Below the pieces are notes generated by a model that was not told the origin of the DNA, made no database searches, and saw only the letters and a list, made by a program, of their open reading frames with translations. The translations under genes and the position numbers were made by a program. Positions 48,270 to 59,924 of a stretch of 64,000 nt of DNA are shown one piece after another. Position 1 is the first letter of the stretch, and every line of letters begins with the position of its first letter. The DNA is from Atherix ibis. Its lineage: Eukaryota > Arthropoda > Insecta > Diptera > Athericidae. The DNA lies in contig OY282610.1 in the NCBI GenBank assembly GCA_958298945.1, forward strand, positions 26,734,167 to 26,798,166, read 5' to 3'.

Positions 48270-49600
48270 CTTTAATGAGAAATAGAAAATTATTTTTAAT
48301 TAAAAGAGTTTATTGATTTTATTTTGTAAAAAGAAAAAAAAAATTTTGATTTATAAGCCACACTAGGGAAAATTTGGAGAAAATTTTTTCACCTCGAAAT
48401 TTTTAATAGGGCACTCCTTATTTTCGGATGAAGTTTTCTATTCAAACAATTTTTTTAATACACAATTTTCTAAAGTTTTTATTATTAATTTAAAAGTATA
48501 AATTTAAAAATTAAATTTCATGAAGAGACAAACTACTTTAGTTGATGGCAAATACTGAGAAACATTTTCCGATGGAATGCGTCCGCTGACTACTGGTCAG
48601 TTTTTCTTTTAATTCTGCATGGACATTGTATGGAACAGTTCACCTATACTCGTAGAATATCTGAATCTTGTTCGGAATTGCAGCTGCGAATAGTTTTGAT
48701 TGCATTTCACATAATTGCATAACTTGAATGACTGACAATGCTTGATGCACTTCGATTCGTTGCAATCGATATGAACTGGTCAGAGACGCAAGGCCAAACG
48801 AAGGTAATTAGAAGGGGTGCAGGGGGATAGAACACAAATAAGCGAACGGAAATTGAAATTATATACAATTCCATAATGACTGTTGTATGATGAAATCAGC
48901 AATCATCTGAGTCTAGGTGTACAGAGCCGGACTTTGAATTTGTTAGGTTGTTTTTGTCTCCAGAATTTGTTAGGTGGTTTTTGTCTCCAGAGACAAGCCC
49001 AGAGCCCGCCAATATGCTCGAAATTATCAAAAAATGTCCTATTCACTCATTTTTATAAAGCCAAAATCATTTATTTTTAGTAAAATTTTCTTAAGTTTGA
49101 AAAATATTCTTCAGATACTAAAGCGATTTGACGTTCTTTTCGCTGACATTTTAATGGAATTTCTTCGGCCATTTTCAAAGAATTAATTGCATTTTGTTGA
49201 CTTGATAAAAACTTTACAGGAGACTAGAGTGAATACCTTACAATTGTTTAATGGTCATTGTTGGAATGTGTTTAAAGTCGCAAAATTCCAATGAGAGAAT
49301 AATTTAGAAATTTTGCTATTCGAAATATTTTCAGTAATTGCTATTTTTGCAAAGAGTTTTCTCTACAATATAAATGTCGTTGGAAAAAATTCTTAATACG
49401 ATCCCTGATTATTCTGTCTATTAATTTGTATATAAATAAAAAAGGTACAATTCTAATTAAATAGAATTAAGATAATTTTCACTTAAATTATATTCAAAAT
49501 ATTTAAAAAATATCACATTTTAAGAGCTCGTCCATTTATTTTTCTTATTCAATACATTAAATGTTAAACCGAGTAAAAACTCTTATTAAATAGTCTCTAA
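48270..49600 (-). promoter_or_regulatory. Probable upstream region of the ZP-N gene
   Basis: The minus strand immediately upstream of the start ends in TTCTCATTAAAG/ATG, which fits a splice acceptor, so the promoter probably lies further up. The stretch 48540-48830 is the first less AT-rich island upstream. It carries initiator-like TCAGT motifs on the minus strand (near 48550 and 48598) and ATATCGATT (minus strand, 48764-48772), close to the DRE motif TATCGATA. Bases 48936-48988 are a 26-27-bp direct duplication containing TTTTTGTCTCCAG. Promoter assignment is inference. Confidence 0.3.
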
Positions 49601-49616
49601 ATTCTGATAGTATGAA

Positions 49617-49666
49617 ATTTCTCATATGAAAAAAATGTTCAATCACATTTTTTTCATATGAGAAAT
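49617..49666. repeat. 21-bp perfect inverted repeat
   Basis: ATTTCTCATATGAAAAAAATG (here split as ATTTCTCATATG plus nine bases) at 49617-49637 is the exact reverse complement of 49646-49666, around an 8-base loop. It is the first of a series of hairpins between here and 53757. Confidence 0.9.
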
Positions 49667-49813
49667 GAAAGATTTTCTACTGTGCCAAGGTAGTTTTTCA
49701 CTTGTTGTTAATCTGAGGAACTTGCGTGCGAGCAATTTTTTCAATCGGAGCAGGCGGGCAGCTATCATAATATACAGAACGGATCGGAAAGCAGGACATA
49801 GAATGCAAATAGC

Positions 49814-49971
49814 ATAAATTGGTAAATATCGAAACGTCAGCGATGGATGAGGGAAAAGATCAAAATATTCATCAAAAGTTTTAGAAACCAATTTTTTTCT
49901 ACAACTTCTAATGAATATTCTGCTCTTGTTCCTCATCCATGGCTGATGCTTCGGTATTTACCAATTTATTC
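49814..49971. repeat. Imperfect inverted repeat with ~68-bp arms
   Basis: The left arm 49814-49881 contains ATAAATTGGTAAATATCG, CGATGGATGAGG and AATATTCAT. The right arm 49903-49971 contains the same words in reverse complement (CCTCATCCATGG, CGGTATTTACCAATTTAT). Identity is about 80 percent with a short spacer. This is compatible with a fold-back/MITE-type element or an inverted duplication. The minus-strand open frame at 49643-49936 crosses it and is an artefact. Confidence 0.85.
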
Positions 49972-50215
49972 TACTTTGAAATTGTTTCATCCAGCATCAT
50001 TTGCTTAAAATGTTGCCCTAAAACATGATCTGAAAGATCTGATGTTTACCGTCTTTCCATTGAATTTGAGTATAAATGTGCTAAAATCCATAATAATTTC
50101 GAATTATGATGATGGTCAGAACTATGAGGTCGTGAAAACTGATGACTTAAGTGTGGTGATCCACTAGACCCCGCATGAACACACTGTGTCCAATTCGTAT
50201 ATTGCAACCCATCGG

Positions 50216-50270
50216 TTTACTGATGAATATTTATTTAATAATATATATTAAATAAATATTCATCAGTAAA
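50216..50270. repeat. 24-bp perfect inverted repeat at the start of a minisatellite
   Basis: Bases 50216-50239 (beginning TTTACTGATGAATATTT) and 50247-50270 are exact reverse complements around a 7-base AT loop. The right arm ends in CAGTAAA, the core word of the array that starts immediately after it. Confidence 0.92.
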
Positions 50271-52215
50271 TATATATCAACGGAATTTTCAGTTAAAATT
50301 ATTAGTAAAAAAATTTGTCACTAAAATTTATTTTCAGTTTAAATTCGTTCCAGTAAAAATTATTTACAGGAAAAATTATTTTTAGCAAAAATTATTTTCT
50401 TAACAAACTTTTGTTAGTTAAAAGTATTTTCAGTAAAAATTATATTTAATCAAACCAATTTTCAGTAAAAAATTATTTTTATAAAAACTAATTTCAGAAA
50501 AATTTTTCAGTTAAAACTTTTTTTCAGTAAAAATTATTTTCAGTAAAAATTATTTTAAGTGAACCTTTTTTCAGTCAAAATTATTTTCAGTAAAAGCAAT
50601 TTTCCGTAAAACTATTTCCAGTAAAAATTTTGTTCCGTAAAATTTCTTTTTCGTAAAAATTTGTCAGTTCAAATTCGTTTCAGTAAAAAATATATTCAGT
50701 AAAATTATTTTCAGTAAAAACTATTTTCAGTAAAAATTATATTTAGTCAAACCAATTTTCAGTAAAAAATTCTTTTTATAAAAACTAATTTCAGAAAAAA
50801 TTTTTCAGTTAAAACATTTTTTCAGTAAAAATTATTTTCAGTAAAAATTATTTTAAGTGAACCTTTTTTCAGTCAAAATTATTTTCAGTAAAAGCAATTT
50901 TCCGTAAAACTATTTCCAGTAAAAATTTTGTTCCGTCAAATTTCTTTTCCATAAAAATTTGTCAGTTCAAATTCGTTTCAGTAAAAAATATTTTCAGTAA
51001 AATTATTTTCAGTAAAAACTATTATCAGTAAAAATTATTTTTAGTAAAAACTATTTTCAGTTAAAAGTTTTGTCAGTGAAAACAATTCTCAGTAAAATTA
51101 TTTAAAGTAAAAATTATTTTCAGTAAAAATTATTTTTAATAAAACCAATTTTCAGTAAAAATTTATTTTAATAAAAAAGTATTTTCAGAAAATTTTGTCA
51201 AGAAAAATTAATAAATTAGAAATAATTTAGCTAAAAATTATTTTCAATAAAAACTTTTTTAGTAAACTAATTGTTTTAAGTAAAATTTGTTCATTAATAT
51301 TTATATTCAATAAAAATTATTTTCAGTAAAAACCATTTTCAATAAATATTATTTTTAGTAAAAATTATTTTCAGAAAAATTTATCAATTTTTCTGAAAAT
51401 AATTTTTATTAAAGAAGTATTTTTCAGTAAAAACTATTTTCAGTAAAAATTATTCTTCCTAAAATTTATTTTATGTAAAACTTTTTAAGTAAAAATTGTT
51501 TTCAATAAAAATTATTTTCAGTAAAAATTATTTTCAGTAAAAATTATTTTCAGTAAAAACTGTTTTCAGTAAAAATTATTTACGGAAAAAATTATTTTCA
51601 GTGAAAACTATTTTCAGTAAAAATGATATTCAGTAAAAAATTTTTTAGTAAAAGTTATTTTAAGTGAATCTTTTTTCAGTCAAAATTATTTTCAGTAAAA
51701 GCAATTATCGTAAAACTATTTCCAGTAAAAACTTTTTTCAGTAAAATCTCTTTTCAGTAAAAATTTGTCAGTTAAAATTATTTTCAGTAAAAATTATTTT
51801 TAGTAAAACCAACTTTTAGTAAAAAAATTATTTTCAGTAAAATCTGTTTTCAGTAAAAATTATTCTTAGTAAAAATTAATTTCTGTAAAAATTATTCTTC
51901 GTAAAAGTTATTTTATGTAAAATGTTCTTAAGTAAAAATTATTTTCAGTAAAAACTCTTCTTAAAAAAAATTGTTTTCAGTAAAAACAATTTTCAGTAAA
52001 AATTATTTTCAATAAAAATTATTTTCAATAAAAATTATTTTCCTGTAAAATTATTTTGAGTAAAATTTTTAAATAAAAATTTATATACAAATTATTTACA
52101 ATAAAAATTGTTTTCAGGAAAAACTATATTCAGTAAAAATATTCTCAATAAAAATTAATTTCAGGAACAAATGTTTTCAATCAAAATTATTTTCATTAAA
52201 ATTTATATTCATGAA
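50271..52215. repeat. CAGTAAAAATTATTTT 16-bp minisatellite with ~297-bp higher order
   Basis: About 110 units of the 16-bp consensus CAGTAAAAATTATTTT, many with indels, fill nearly 2 kb. A higher-order block is visible: CAAACCAATTTTCAG starts at 50451 and 50748 (spacing 297), and the internal order (GTGAACCTTTTTTCAG, AAAGCAATTTTCCG, ATTTGTCAGTTCAAATTCG) is conserved between copies. Parts recur at about 51660-51780. One monomer is inverted at 51361-51406, giving a 21-bp perfect hairpin. No coding potential is seen. Confidence 0.93.
51361..51406. repeat. 21-bp hairpin formed by an inverted monomer
   Basis: Bases 51361-51381 and 51386-51406 are exact reverse complements around TATC. The right arm is a single array unit in opposite orientation within an otherwise unidirectional array. 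Confidence 0.9.
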
Positions 52216-53682
52216 GAAATTTTAAATCGTAAAAACTTAAGTTATTTTTTTAAAAGTGCCGCCATTAAACTATAGCATTAAAATATTTTTAAAAACTATT
52301 AGTAAATTTTAATTATAAACAATCCTAAGAACTTAAATAATTTATTTAATAAAAAAGTGAAAACTTTGAAAAATTCTTTTTTATTATTACTTAAGGTGAA
52401 CTGATTAAACTCCGACTGAATACGAACACATTGAAAATGAAACTTCACATCTGCATCAGATATTATTTAATGAAACCGAAAACTCACCTTTTATAAATAT
52501 TTGATATCATTTATAAATAAAACAAAGACTCAAATCAACAATATTATATAAAAAAATCCAAACGTACACACATCGACAAAGCTACAAACACAATGAACGG
52601 AAAAATTCCTCCAAAAAAACTCTGAACGTCGCGCCGTTTTAGTATGAATTTTTGTTGATTCATAGCCGATCCGAATATTATACCCCGACCGGGGGAAAGT
52701 TGGCGTTTAAGAAAACAAGTGCTACAAATTTCAGATGAAAATATTGACATATTAAAAATTCGATCTTAACAATAACCACATCTTCATTCTCATCTTAAAT
52801 ATATAAAAAACCGAAAAATTGATTTGCATTTTGTTTACACGTACGAGTACTATCGAAGTGGTCAGAGGCTGGCTGGGTGTGGATTCATTTATTTTGCATA
52901 ATCATCGATGTTGTCATCAAATTACAATAAAATTCCGACTTATAAACCTGTACAATCGTTCATAAATGATTTTGTTGAAGAAAAAAAAATCAATCTTTTC
53001 CCGAAAAAACTTCCAAAAAGATTTTAATGAAATTCAAAGAAATCTTTGATTGTAACGTAAGGTATCCCCACCTACCTCCTTCCACAGACCATAAGGCTTT
53101 TTCTTTAATAGAAATTTATTGACTGGAAAACACACTCACTCACTACTCTGTGTGGAGTCATTAATAAGAAAATTTTAATGTTTGTTTTTAAATTATTGCC
53201 ATCAATTCAGTCCATAATTTATATCTAAATTAATGGCGGTAATTTTTATAGTTTTTCAAGCAGTAAGCATATTTTTTTTTTTATACCTTTTAAGAAATTC
53301 TTTTATTTATTGCTTTCTAAATACTTTTTTATTTTTTTATATCTTTTTAAAATTGTTTTCTTTAATATGCAAAATAAAATATTAGTATTTTTATATATTG
53401 TAGTATTATTCCGTATAATAATATGATCTAAGAATTCAATAAAGACTTTTTTTTCTAGAAGGTAAAATAAAAGTTTGAATATGGAAGAAAATTTTTTTTT
53501 TTATTTTATGATATAAAAATAAATACTGGTTAAAAAATATTTTTAAAAAAAATATTAGAAAAGCCTTTTTTTGTAATGATATTCCACAGGGGAGTAAAGT
53601 ATGACCTATGCTTGAATTTGCAAAACTACAAAATAGCAAATAAATAAATTGAAAGAAATACTTTAGTTCCATAATTTTAAAT
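52216..53682. other. Intergenic, no gene
   Basis: AT-rich DNA with a moderately balanced patch at about 52540-52960 that includes an ACCCCGACCGGGGG hairpin near 52682. A similar ACCCCGAATGGGGG hairpin occurs near 12968. No frame or family is recognised. Confidence 0.5.
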
Positions 53683-53757
53683 TTACAAATGATTTGTAGT
53701 AAATATAAATATTTTCTTAAAAAGAAAATATTTATATTTACTACAAATCATTTGTAA
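53683..53757. repeat. 36-bp-arm perfect palindrome at the edge of the 402-bp satellite
   Basis: Bases 53683-53718 (beginning TTTACAAATGATTTGTAG) and 53722-53757 are exact reverse complements around AAA. The right arm ends in GTAA, and the first unit of the 402-bp array starts at 53754 with GTAATCACTGTTC, so palindrome and array overlap by four bases. Confidence 0.95.
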
Positions 53758-55840
53758 TCACTGTTCAGGACAGTTAGTTATCCATAATTGATAAGAAAGC
53801 AAATATGGCTGCCGCTAATTTTCAACAACAAAAATTCCTTTTATGGTGGCCATGTTTGTTTTTCTTTTTGAATTTTTTATAGAGAACTTAAATTTCATTT
53901 AAAATAATATAGAAATTTTATTTAATATTAAAAATGGCAGCAGATTCGTTACAAGAAAATTTACTTTAATGGCGACACTCTTTTATTTCTCAGCACGTGT
54001 TTTATGATTTATTTGATTTTTGTCAGCTATTTTTAAGATATTTATTCTTGAATAAAATAAAATTGACTGTTGGCAAAAATATGCCCATTAAATAAAATAA
54101 AGGAATTATTTTCGTTTAATAATTTTCAAAAGTATGCTTTTTGGTAATCACTATTCACGGTAATTAGTCAACCGTTTTTGATAGGAAACCAAATATGGCC
54201 GCCATTAATTTTCAAAAAGAAGATTCCTTTTATGATGGCCGTATTTGTTTTTTCTTAACTTTCGTTTTTATAATTTTTTATAGAGAAATAAAATTTCATT
54301 AAAAATAATAAAGAAATTTTATTAAATATTAAAAATGGTAGCAGATTCGTTACAAGAAAATTTACTTTAATGGCGACACTCTTTTATTTCTCAGCACGTG
54401 TTTTATGATTTATTTGATTTTTGTCAGCTATTTTTAAGATATTTATTCTTGAATAAAATAAAATTGACTGTTGGCAAAAATATGCCCATTAAATAAAATA
54501 AAGGAATTATTTTCGTTTCATAATTTTCAAAAGTATGCTTTTTTGGTAATCACTATTCACGGTAGTTAGTCATACGTTTCTGATAAGATATCAAATATGG
54601 CCGCCATTAATTTTCAAAAAGAAGATTCCTTTTATGATGGCCGTATTTGTTTTTTCTAACCTTTCGTTTTTATAATTTTTTATCGAGAACAAAAATTTCA
54701 TTAAAAATAATAAAGAAATTTTATTAAATATTAAAAATGGTAGCAGATTCGTTACAAGAAAATTTACTTTAATGGCGACACTCTTTTATTTCTCAGCACG
54801 TGTTTTATGATTTATTTGATTTTTGTCAGCTATTTTTAAGATATTTATTCTTGAATAAAATAAAATTGACTGTTGGCAAAAATATGCCCATTAAATAAAA
54901 TAAAGGAATTATTTTCGTTTCATAATTTTCAAAAGTATGCTTTTTTGGTAATCACTATTCACGGTAGTTAGTCATACGTTTCTGATAAGATATCAAATAT
55001 GGCCGCCATTAATGTTCAAAAAGAAGATTCCTTTTATGATGGCCGTATTTGTTTTTTCTAACCTTTCGTTTTTATAATTTTTTATCGAGAACAAAAATTT
55101 CATTAAAAATAATAAAGAAATTTTATTAAATATTAAAAATGGTAGCAGATTCGTTACAAGAAAATTTACTTTAATGGCGACACTCTTTTATTTCTCAGCA
55201 CGTGTTTTATGATTTATTTGATTTTTGTCAGCTATTTTTAAGATATTTATTCTTGAATAAAATAAAATTGACTGTTGGCAAAAATATGCCCATTAAATAA
55301 AATAAAGGAATTATTTTCGTTTCATAATTTTCAAAAGTATGCTTTTTTGGTAATCACTATTCACGGTAGTTAGTCATACGTTTCTGATAAGATATCAAAT
55401 ATGGCCGCCATTAATGTTCAAAAAGAAGATTCCTTTTATGATGCCCGTATTTGTTTTTTCTTAACTTTCGTTTTTATAATTTTTTATAGAGAACAAAAAT
55501 TTCATTAAAAATAATATAGAAATTTTATTTGATATTAAAAATGGTAGCAGATTCGCTACAAGAAAACCGTTTTTGATAAGAAATCAAATATGGCCGCTAT
55601 TAATTTAAAAAAAAAACCAAGATTTTTTTTATGGTTGCCATAATTATGTTGGTAGAATTGAGCGTCAATTAATAGGAAATATAAAAATTATATTTGTTAT
55701 TAAAAATGGCAAATTATATTTGATAGTTTATAAAGCAACGCCATTTTAATTTTTAGCACATGTTAAACGAGTTATTAGATTTTTTCCTGGTATTTATTTT
55801 CGAATAAAATAAAATTGATTTTAGGAAAATTATGAGTATG
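53754..55840. repeat. 402-bp tandem satellite, about 5.3 copies
   Basis: Units begin GTAATCACTATTCACGG at 53754, 54144, 54546, 54948 and 55350. The last three intervals are exactly 402 bp; the first copy is 390 bp and more diverged. Copies starting at 54144, 54546 and 54948 are nearly identical, differing by a few substitutions. The fifth is cut near 55565 after ACAAGAAAA and joined to the middle of an old, strongly diverged copy that runs to about 55840. Each unit contains ATATGGCCGCCATT, GATGGCCGTATTTG, AAAATGGTAGCAG and TTTAATGGCGACAC. No open frame spans a unit. A related degenerate piece (AAAATGGCACTCAGATG, then TTACAAGAAAA) lies at 59143-59180. Confidence 0.95.
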
Positions 55841-56985
55841 CTTATAATATTTTGAAAGGCTTCACAGAAGAGTATAGGTCCACTGATAAAAATGTATTTT
55901 GTATACTCAAAGGGTGACTACCATTTTGTCTACATATGCCTTAAGGTAAAAATATGAAAGGCTATCCTTAATATTATGAGAGAAAGGACATACTAAATTG
56001 ATAATAAAATTAATGGAATTTTCTAATAATACTTCTATTAATATATTTATATCTGATATGAAAAATTTCAATATTTTCAAGATTGCTTTTCTTTTTTTTA
56101 AAATTCTTTTTTTTTGAAAAGTTTCTCAACATGCAAAAAAAAAAAAAATTAAATAAGAAATAACCTTTTTTGTAGTTGTTTTTTCTTATATATTTTATAA
56201 AAATCCTACCAAATTGAATGAATATTTTCAAGGATTTTGTAGCTTTATAAAAATAATATGTGCTTATATAAAGAAAATGTTCTTTTTAATATGAATGAAT
56301 ATTCGATAGTGTGAGTGGGTATGTGTGTTTGTGTAAATATTTAATCAGATCTTCTACTCACTCAGTCGTATGTGATTTTGTTGATTTAGAAATTTTTTGT
56401 ACAGACTATGGATTAACTTATTTATGATCAGTTGTAAGAATCTTAAAGGGAAATTCTATCATATTTTATTTGTACTCTTCGTAATTAAATTGTTCGCAAT
56501 CACTTTTATTATTATCTCTCTGCTATGATCATGTGGGAATATTATTGTGTATATGCTTGAAATATAATAAGACATTAACATTAATATATACTTTATACAA
56601 GTATTGATGGGAATTAATAATTCATTCGCAGCATTTTATATTAAGGCACGTGCCATGACGTTTGTTAGAAGTCATGTTAGACAACAATAGAACGTCTTAG
56701 TTCCGAATATCGATTCGAAAGTAAGTAATTCGATTTGCTGTACTTCAGATAATATTGCGTATTTTTTATTTTTACTTTTAATACATTGTATTTTTTTTAA
56801 AAATATTTAATAACATGTAGAATTGACCATGAAAATAATTACCAGGCAATATAGGCCACTTTAAAGATTTTTAAATAAAATAAAACGAATACCATTTTGA
56901 ATGTTTAAAGAGAATTTTTTTTTATTAATTAAATAAACACCGTAAAGTGATGCCAGTTTATAATTTATAAAATAATGATCATAAT
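55841..56985. other. Intergenic, no gene
   Basis: AT-rich DNA without recognisable genes or transposon ends. The minus-strand frame at 56010-56231 is lysine/phenylalanine/asparagine-rich and compositional. Confidence 0.55.
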
Positions 56986-57543
56986 ACTTTTATTAGTGTT
57001 ATCACTGTTAATAGTTTGCAAGGAAAATAATAGTTACGCTTTTATGGATATTACGTACACAGAAATAGCATTTTTTATGTTAAGTGGTCTTGAGTTTAAA
57101 AACAGCTAAGATAATATAATAATTGGTGTTACCACTGTAAATATATATGAGACATAATAATTGTTTTATTGCCTCATAAAAGTGTGAGAAAAATAAATAC
57201 ATTTATTAAAATTTTATGAGTATTACCATAGGAGAAAATACTTTTAAGATCTTTATGAGTGTTACCATTGTAGAATTTATCAATTAATAATGATAACATA
57301 TTAATCAGTGTCTAAAAGATTCTTAATAATATTAACTGATTTAAAATATAAGATTTATCATTAAAGAAAAAACTTTTAAGACTCTTATTAGTGTTACCAC
57401 TGCAGATTTTTTTTTTATGTTATGATAATTAAACGTTAATAAATGTTACCATTGCAATGTTTTTTTTCTTCTAAATACTTTTAAGATTTTTTTATTTTAT
57501 TGGAATTATCACTGCTGATTGTATTCAAATAGTGACATTAATA

Positions 57544-58841
57544 CGAGGGTCATTCAACAAGTACTTAGCCTACAAAAGAAAAACGAAAATTTTGGAAAGG
57601 TGGCAATTTATTTTTCCACATAATCAGCTTCAAGCTCGATACAATTGGCCCAGCGATGCTCTAACTTTTTGAACCCGTCCAAAAAATACATTTTCTCGAG
57701 GGAAGCAAAATAGGCCTCCGTGGCGACGATGACCTCCTCATTCGACACAAATCTATTCCCGGCGAGTGATTTTTTCAGGTTTGGAAACAAAAAGTAGTCA
57801 CAGGGGGCCAAATCTGGAGAGTACGGTGGATGGGGCAGCAATTCGTTTCGTAGCGCAATTCGACCAATTTGGCCATGGCGACGGCGGAGGTGTGACCCAT
57901 GGCATTGTCGTGGTGGAACAGCACTTTTTTCTTCGCAAAGCGGAGCCGCTTTTTCTTCAATTCGACGTCAAATCGGCCCAATAAGTCAGCATAGTAGCAC
58001 CCCGTGATTGTTTTACCCTTCTCGAGATAATCGATGTGGTCACACCTTGTGAATCCCAGAAAATGGTGGCCATCACCTTTCCGGCCGATCGAACAGTCTT
58101 CGCCTTCTTCGGAGCGCGTTCGCCGGGTGAAGTCCACTGTTTCGACTGTTCCTTGGTCTCTGGTGTGTACCAGTGAATCCATGTTTCGTCGACGGTCACG
58201 AAACGACGCAAGAACTCCGCTGGATTGCGCTGAAACAGCGCCAAACACGTCGCCGATGTGGTCTCACGGTTGCGCTTGTTTTCCGGTGTGAGCAAACGCG
58301 GCACCCATCGCGCCGATAGCTTTCTCATGCCCAGTTCTTCGTGTAGAATATGATGCACCGTTCCTACTGCGATGCCCACAGTCTCAGCTATGTCGTGAAC
58401 CTTCAATCGACGGTCTGCCAACACAAGATCGTGGACTTTTTTAACGTTTTCCTCCGTAGCAGTCGTTTTCGGGGCACCTGGGCGTGGCTCATCAAAGACC
58501 GACGTGCGGCCACGAACAAACTCGTTGAATCAATTCTTGACGGTCGCCATCGAAGGAGAAGAGTCACCATACACAGCATCCAAGCGATCTTTGATTTCGC
58601 TGCACGTTTTCCCTTCCAAAAACAAGAATCTAATCACCTAACGATATTGTTCTTTTTTCCATTTTTGTGCAACCGACCGACACGCTCGCTTTCAAAGGCT
58701 CTCAAAACAAAACTAATGAAGGAAATTGATGGAAACTTTGACAGTAGGCTACTTAAAAAAATGTACTGCACGATGGTAAATTTATTTTGTGACAGCAGTT
58801 CTATCGGGCGGTGAGGCTAAGTACTTAATGCATAACCTTCG
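57544..58841 (-). mobile_element. Full-length mellifera-type mariner
   Basis: The plus-strand left end CGAGGGTCATTCAACAAG continues into TACTTAGCCT. The right end is its imperfect reverse complement, ending ACCTTCG at 58841. TA flanks both ends (57542-57543 and 58842-58843). The length of 1298 bp is that of a complete mariner. The TIRs and transposase belong to the same lineage as the element at 4435-5684. Confidence 0.93.
57608..58662 (-). pseudogene. Mariner transposase pseudogene
   Basis: The start MEKRT at 58662 is followed by a stop after nine codons and by frameshifts in the first helix-turn-helix; a further stop falls at the position of a Trp (KN*FNEFVRGRTS). Then one long frame reads VLADRRLKVHDIAETVGIAV, HHILHEELGMRKLSARWVP, VDETWIHWYTPETKEQ (first Asp) and GKVMATIFWDSQGV. 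Frame changes follow near 58035 and 57845. Remaining blocks are KKVLFHHDNAMGHTSA (second Asp), HPPYSPDLAPCDYF (third Asp), SNEEVIVATEAYF and ELEADYVEK with a stop at 57608. The catalytic triad codons are all present; at least three frameshifts and two stops disable it. Confidence 0.92.
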
Positions 58842-58925
58842 TAATACCATCACTTTTGCCACTGTAGATTCTCCTCTAAATAACCACACAAAATTTCTCT
58901 ATTTGTATTATCACTGTACTTATGA

Positions 58926-59924
58926 AACCATTTATATATTTGATTTAAATATTAAACTTGTATTTTATTTATGAGTTTTAAAGAAAACAAATTGTATATA
59001 TCCATTTTGCAATTTGGAAAGTATAGTACTATTAATTAATAATTTTTATATTTTTATAAATAAATTTGAAGATTAAGTTTATTTGAGTAAGTTTTGACAT
59101 TTTTTATTTATAATATATTTTTAAAATTAATTGGTTGCTATAAAAATGGCACTCAGATGCAGATTTTTTACAAGAAAACAGTTCAAATCGATAAAGACCA
59201 ATTTCCGATCGGTAATAAAAAAAAAGTCATATATGAGGCTTTAAAAATCCACAGGTAACTATAAATAGTATTTTGTATCTATCTGTAAAATTTGACTGTT
59301 GCAGGTAGCATTGGGCCCCGTATTTCTTTGAAAATACATAAGGATGGAAGTCCATCGACTTTGATGGATAGAAGTCCATCAGAATCGTCAAGGCTCCCAT
59401 CAAAGTAGCAAGTAGCTTTTTAAAGATAGTGCCTTTATGATGAGTAATAATTCCGAATTCAACGGCGAGGATGGTAACTTCAAACAAAAACTCCGACAAA
59501 GCAACACCAGCAAATGGACGGATGATAATCAATAAAGAAAAATGGAAAATTGACATAAAAACTGCTGCCAAAAAAAGGTATCCAAACGGAATCGTACAAA
59601 AAATTGTCCTTTTTCTGATAAAGTAAATTTATTGTGATTAGGTTTTTTTATGTATTTTACAAAAAGTATTTTAGATATTTCTTTTTTATGGTGGCCTTGG
59701 AGTTTTTTGATGCATAGACATGATCTGTTTTTTGATGATCTTTTCAAAATTAAAACTTTACAAGTAGTTACTGGTTGTAACAGAATGAATCAAGTTTGAT
59801 GACATTTATTGCGGGAATAATTTTATAAAATAAAGAAAAATAATTTTGAAATAATAATTAATAAAATGAATTGGGACTTCTTAGCTTAAAAGTGATTTTT
59901 AGTAAAACAACTTCTTTTATACAA
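58926..59924. other. Intergenic; unassigned 114-codon open frame at 59571-59227 (minus)
   Basis: AT-rich flanks surround a more balanced patch at 59230-59560. The minus-strand frame there encodes two hydrophobic stretches (FHFSLLIIIRPFAGVAL and LLATLMGALTILM), but the start context is poor and no family is recognised. Other frames through the same patch are interrupted. Bases 59143-59180 resemble part of the 402-bp satellite unit. A direct repeat GAAGTCCATC occurs at 59345 and 59370. Confidence 0.35.

Larger units (their letters stand above)
56985..58925. repeat. GTGTTACCACTGTAGA degenerate array, interrupted by a mariner
   Basis: The motif GTGTTACCACTGTAGA and variants (GTTATCACTG, ATTACCATAGGAG, GTTACCATTGCA) recur near 56997, 57126, 57219, 57260, 57392, 57440 and 57506. 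They continue after the mariner near 58843, 58856 and 58905. Spacing is 60-130 bp, commonly with CTTTTAAGA and TCTTTAT-like words between. The mariner at 57544-58841 was inserted into this array. Confidence 0.65.

Noticed and set aside
50271..52215. Regular repeats that might suggest a CRISPR array
   Set aside because: Units are contiguous 16-bp repeats without unique spacers, no cas genes exist, and the genome is eukaryotic.
58350..58814. 154-codon plus-strand open frame
   Set aside because: Antisense to the mariner transposase at 57608-58662, whose family motifs are clear.
59227..59571. 114-codon minus-strand frame with two hydrophobic segments
   Set aside because: Poor start context, no family recognised and no splice support; described in the intergenic entry but not called as a gene.
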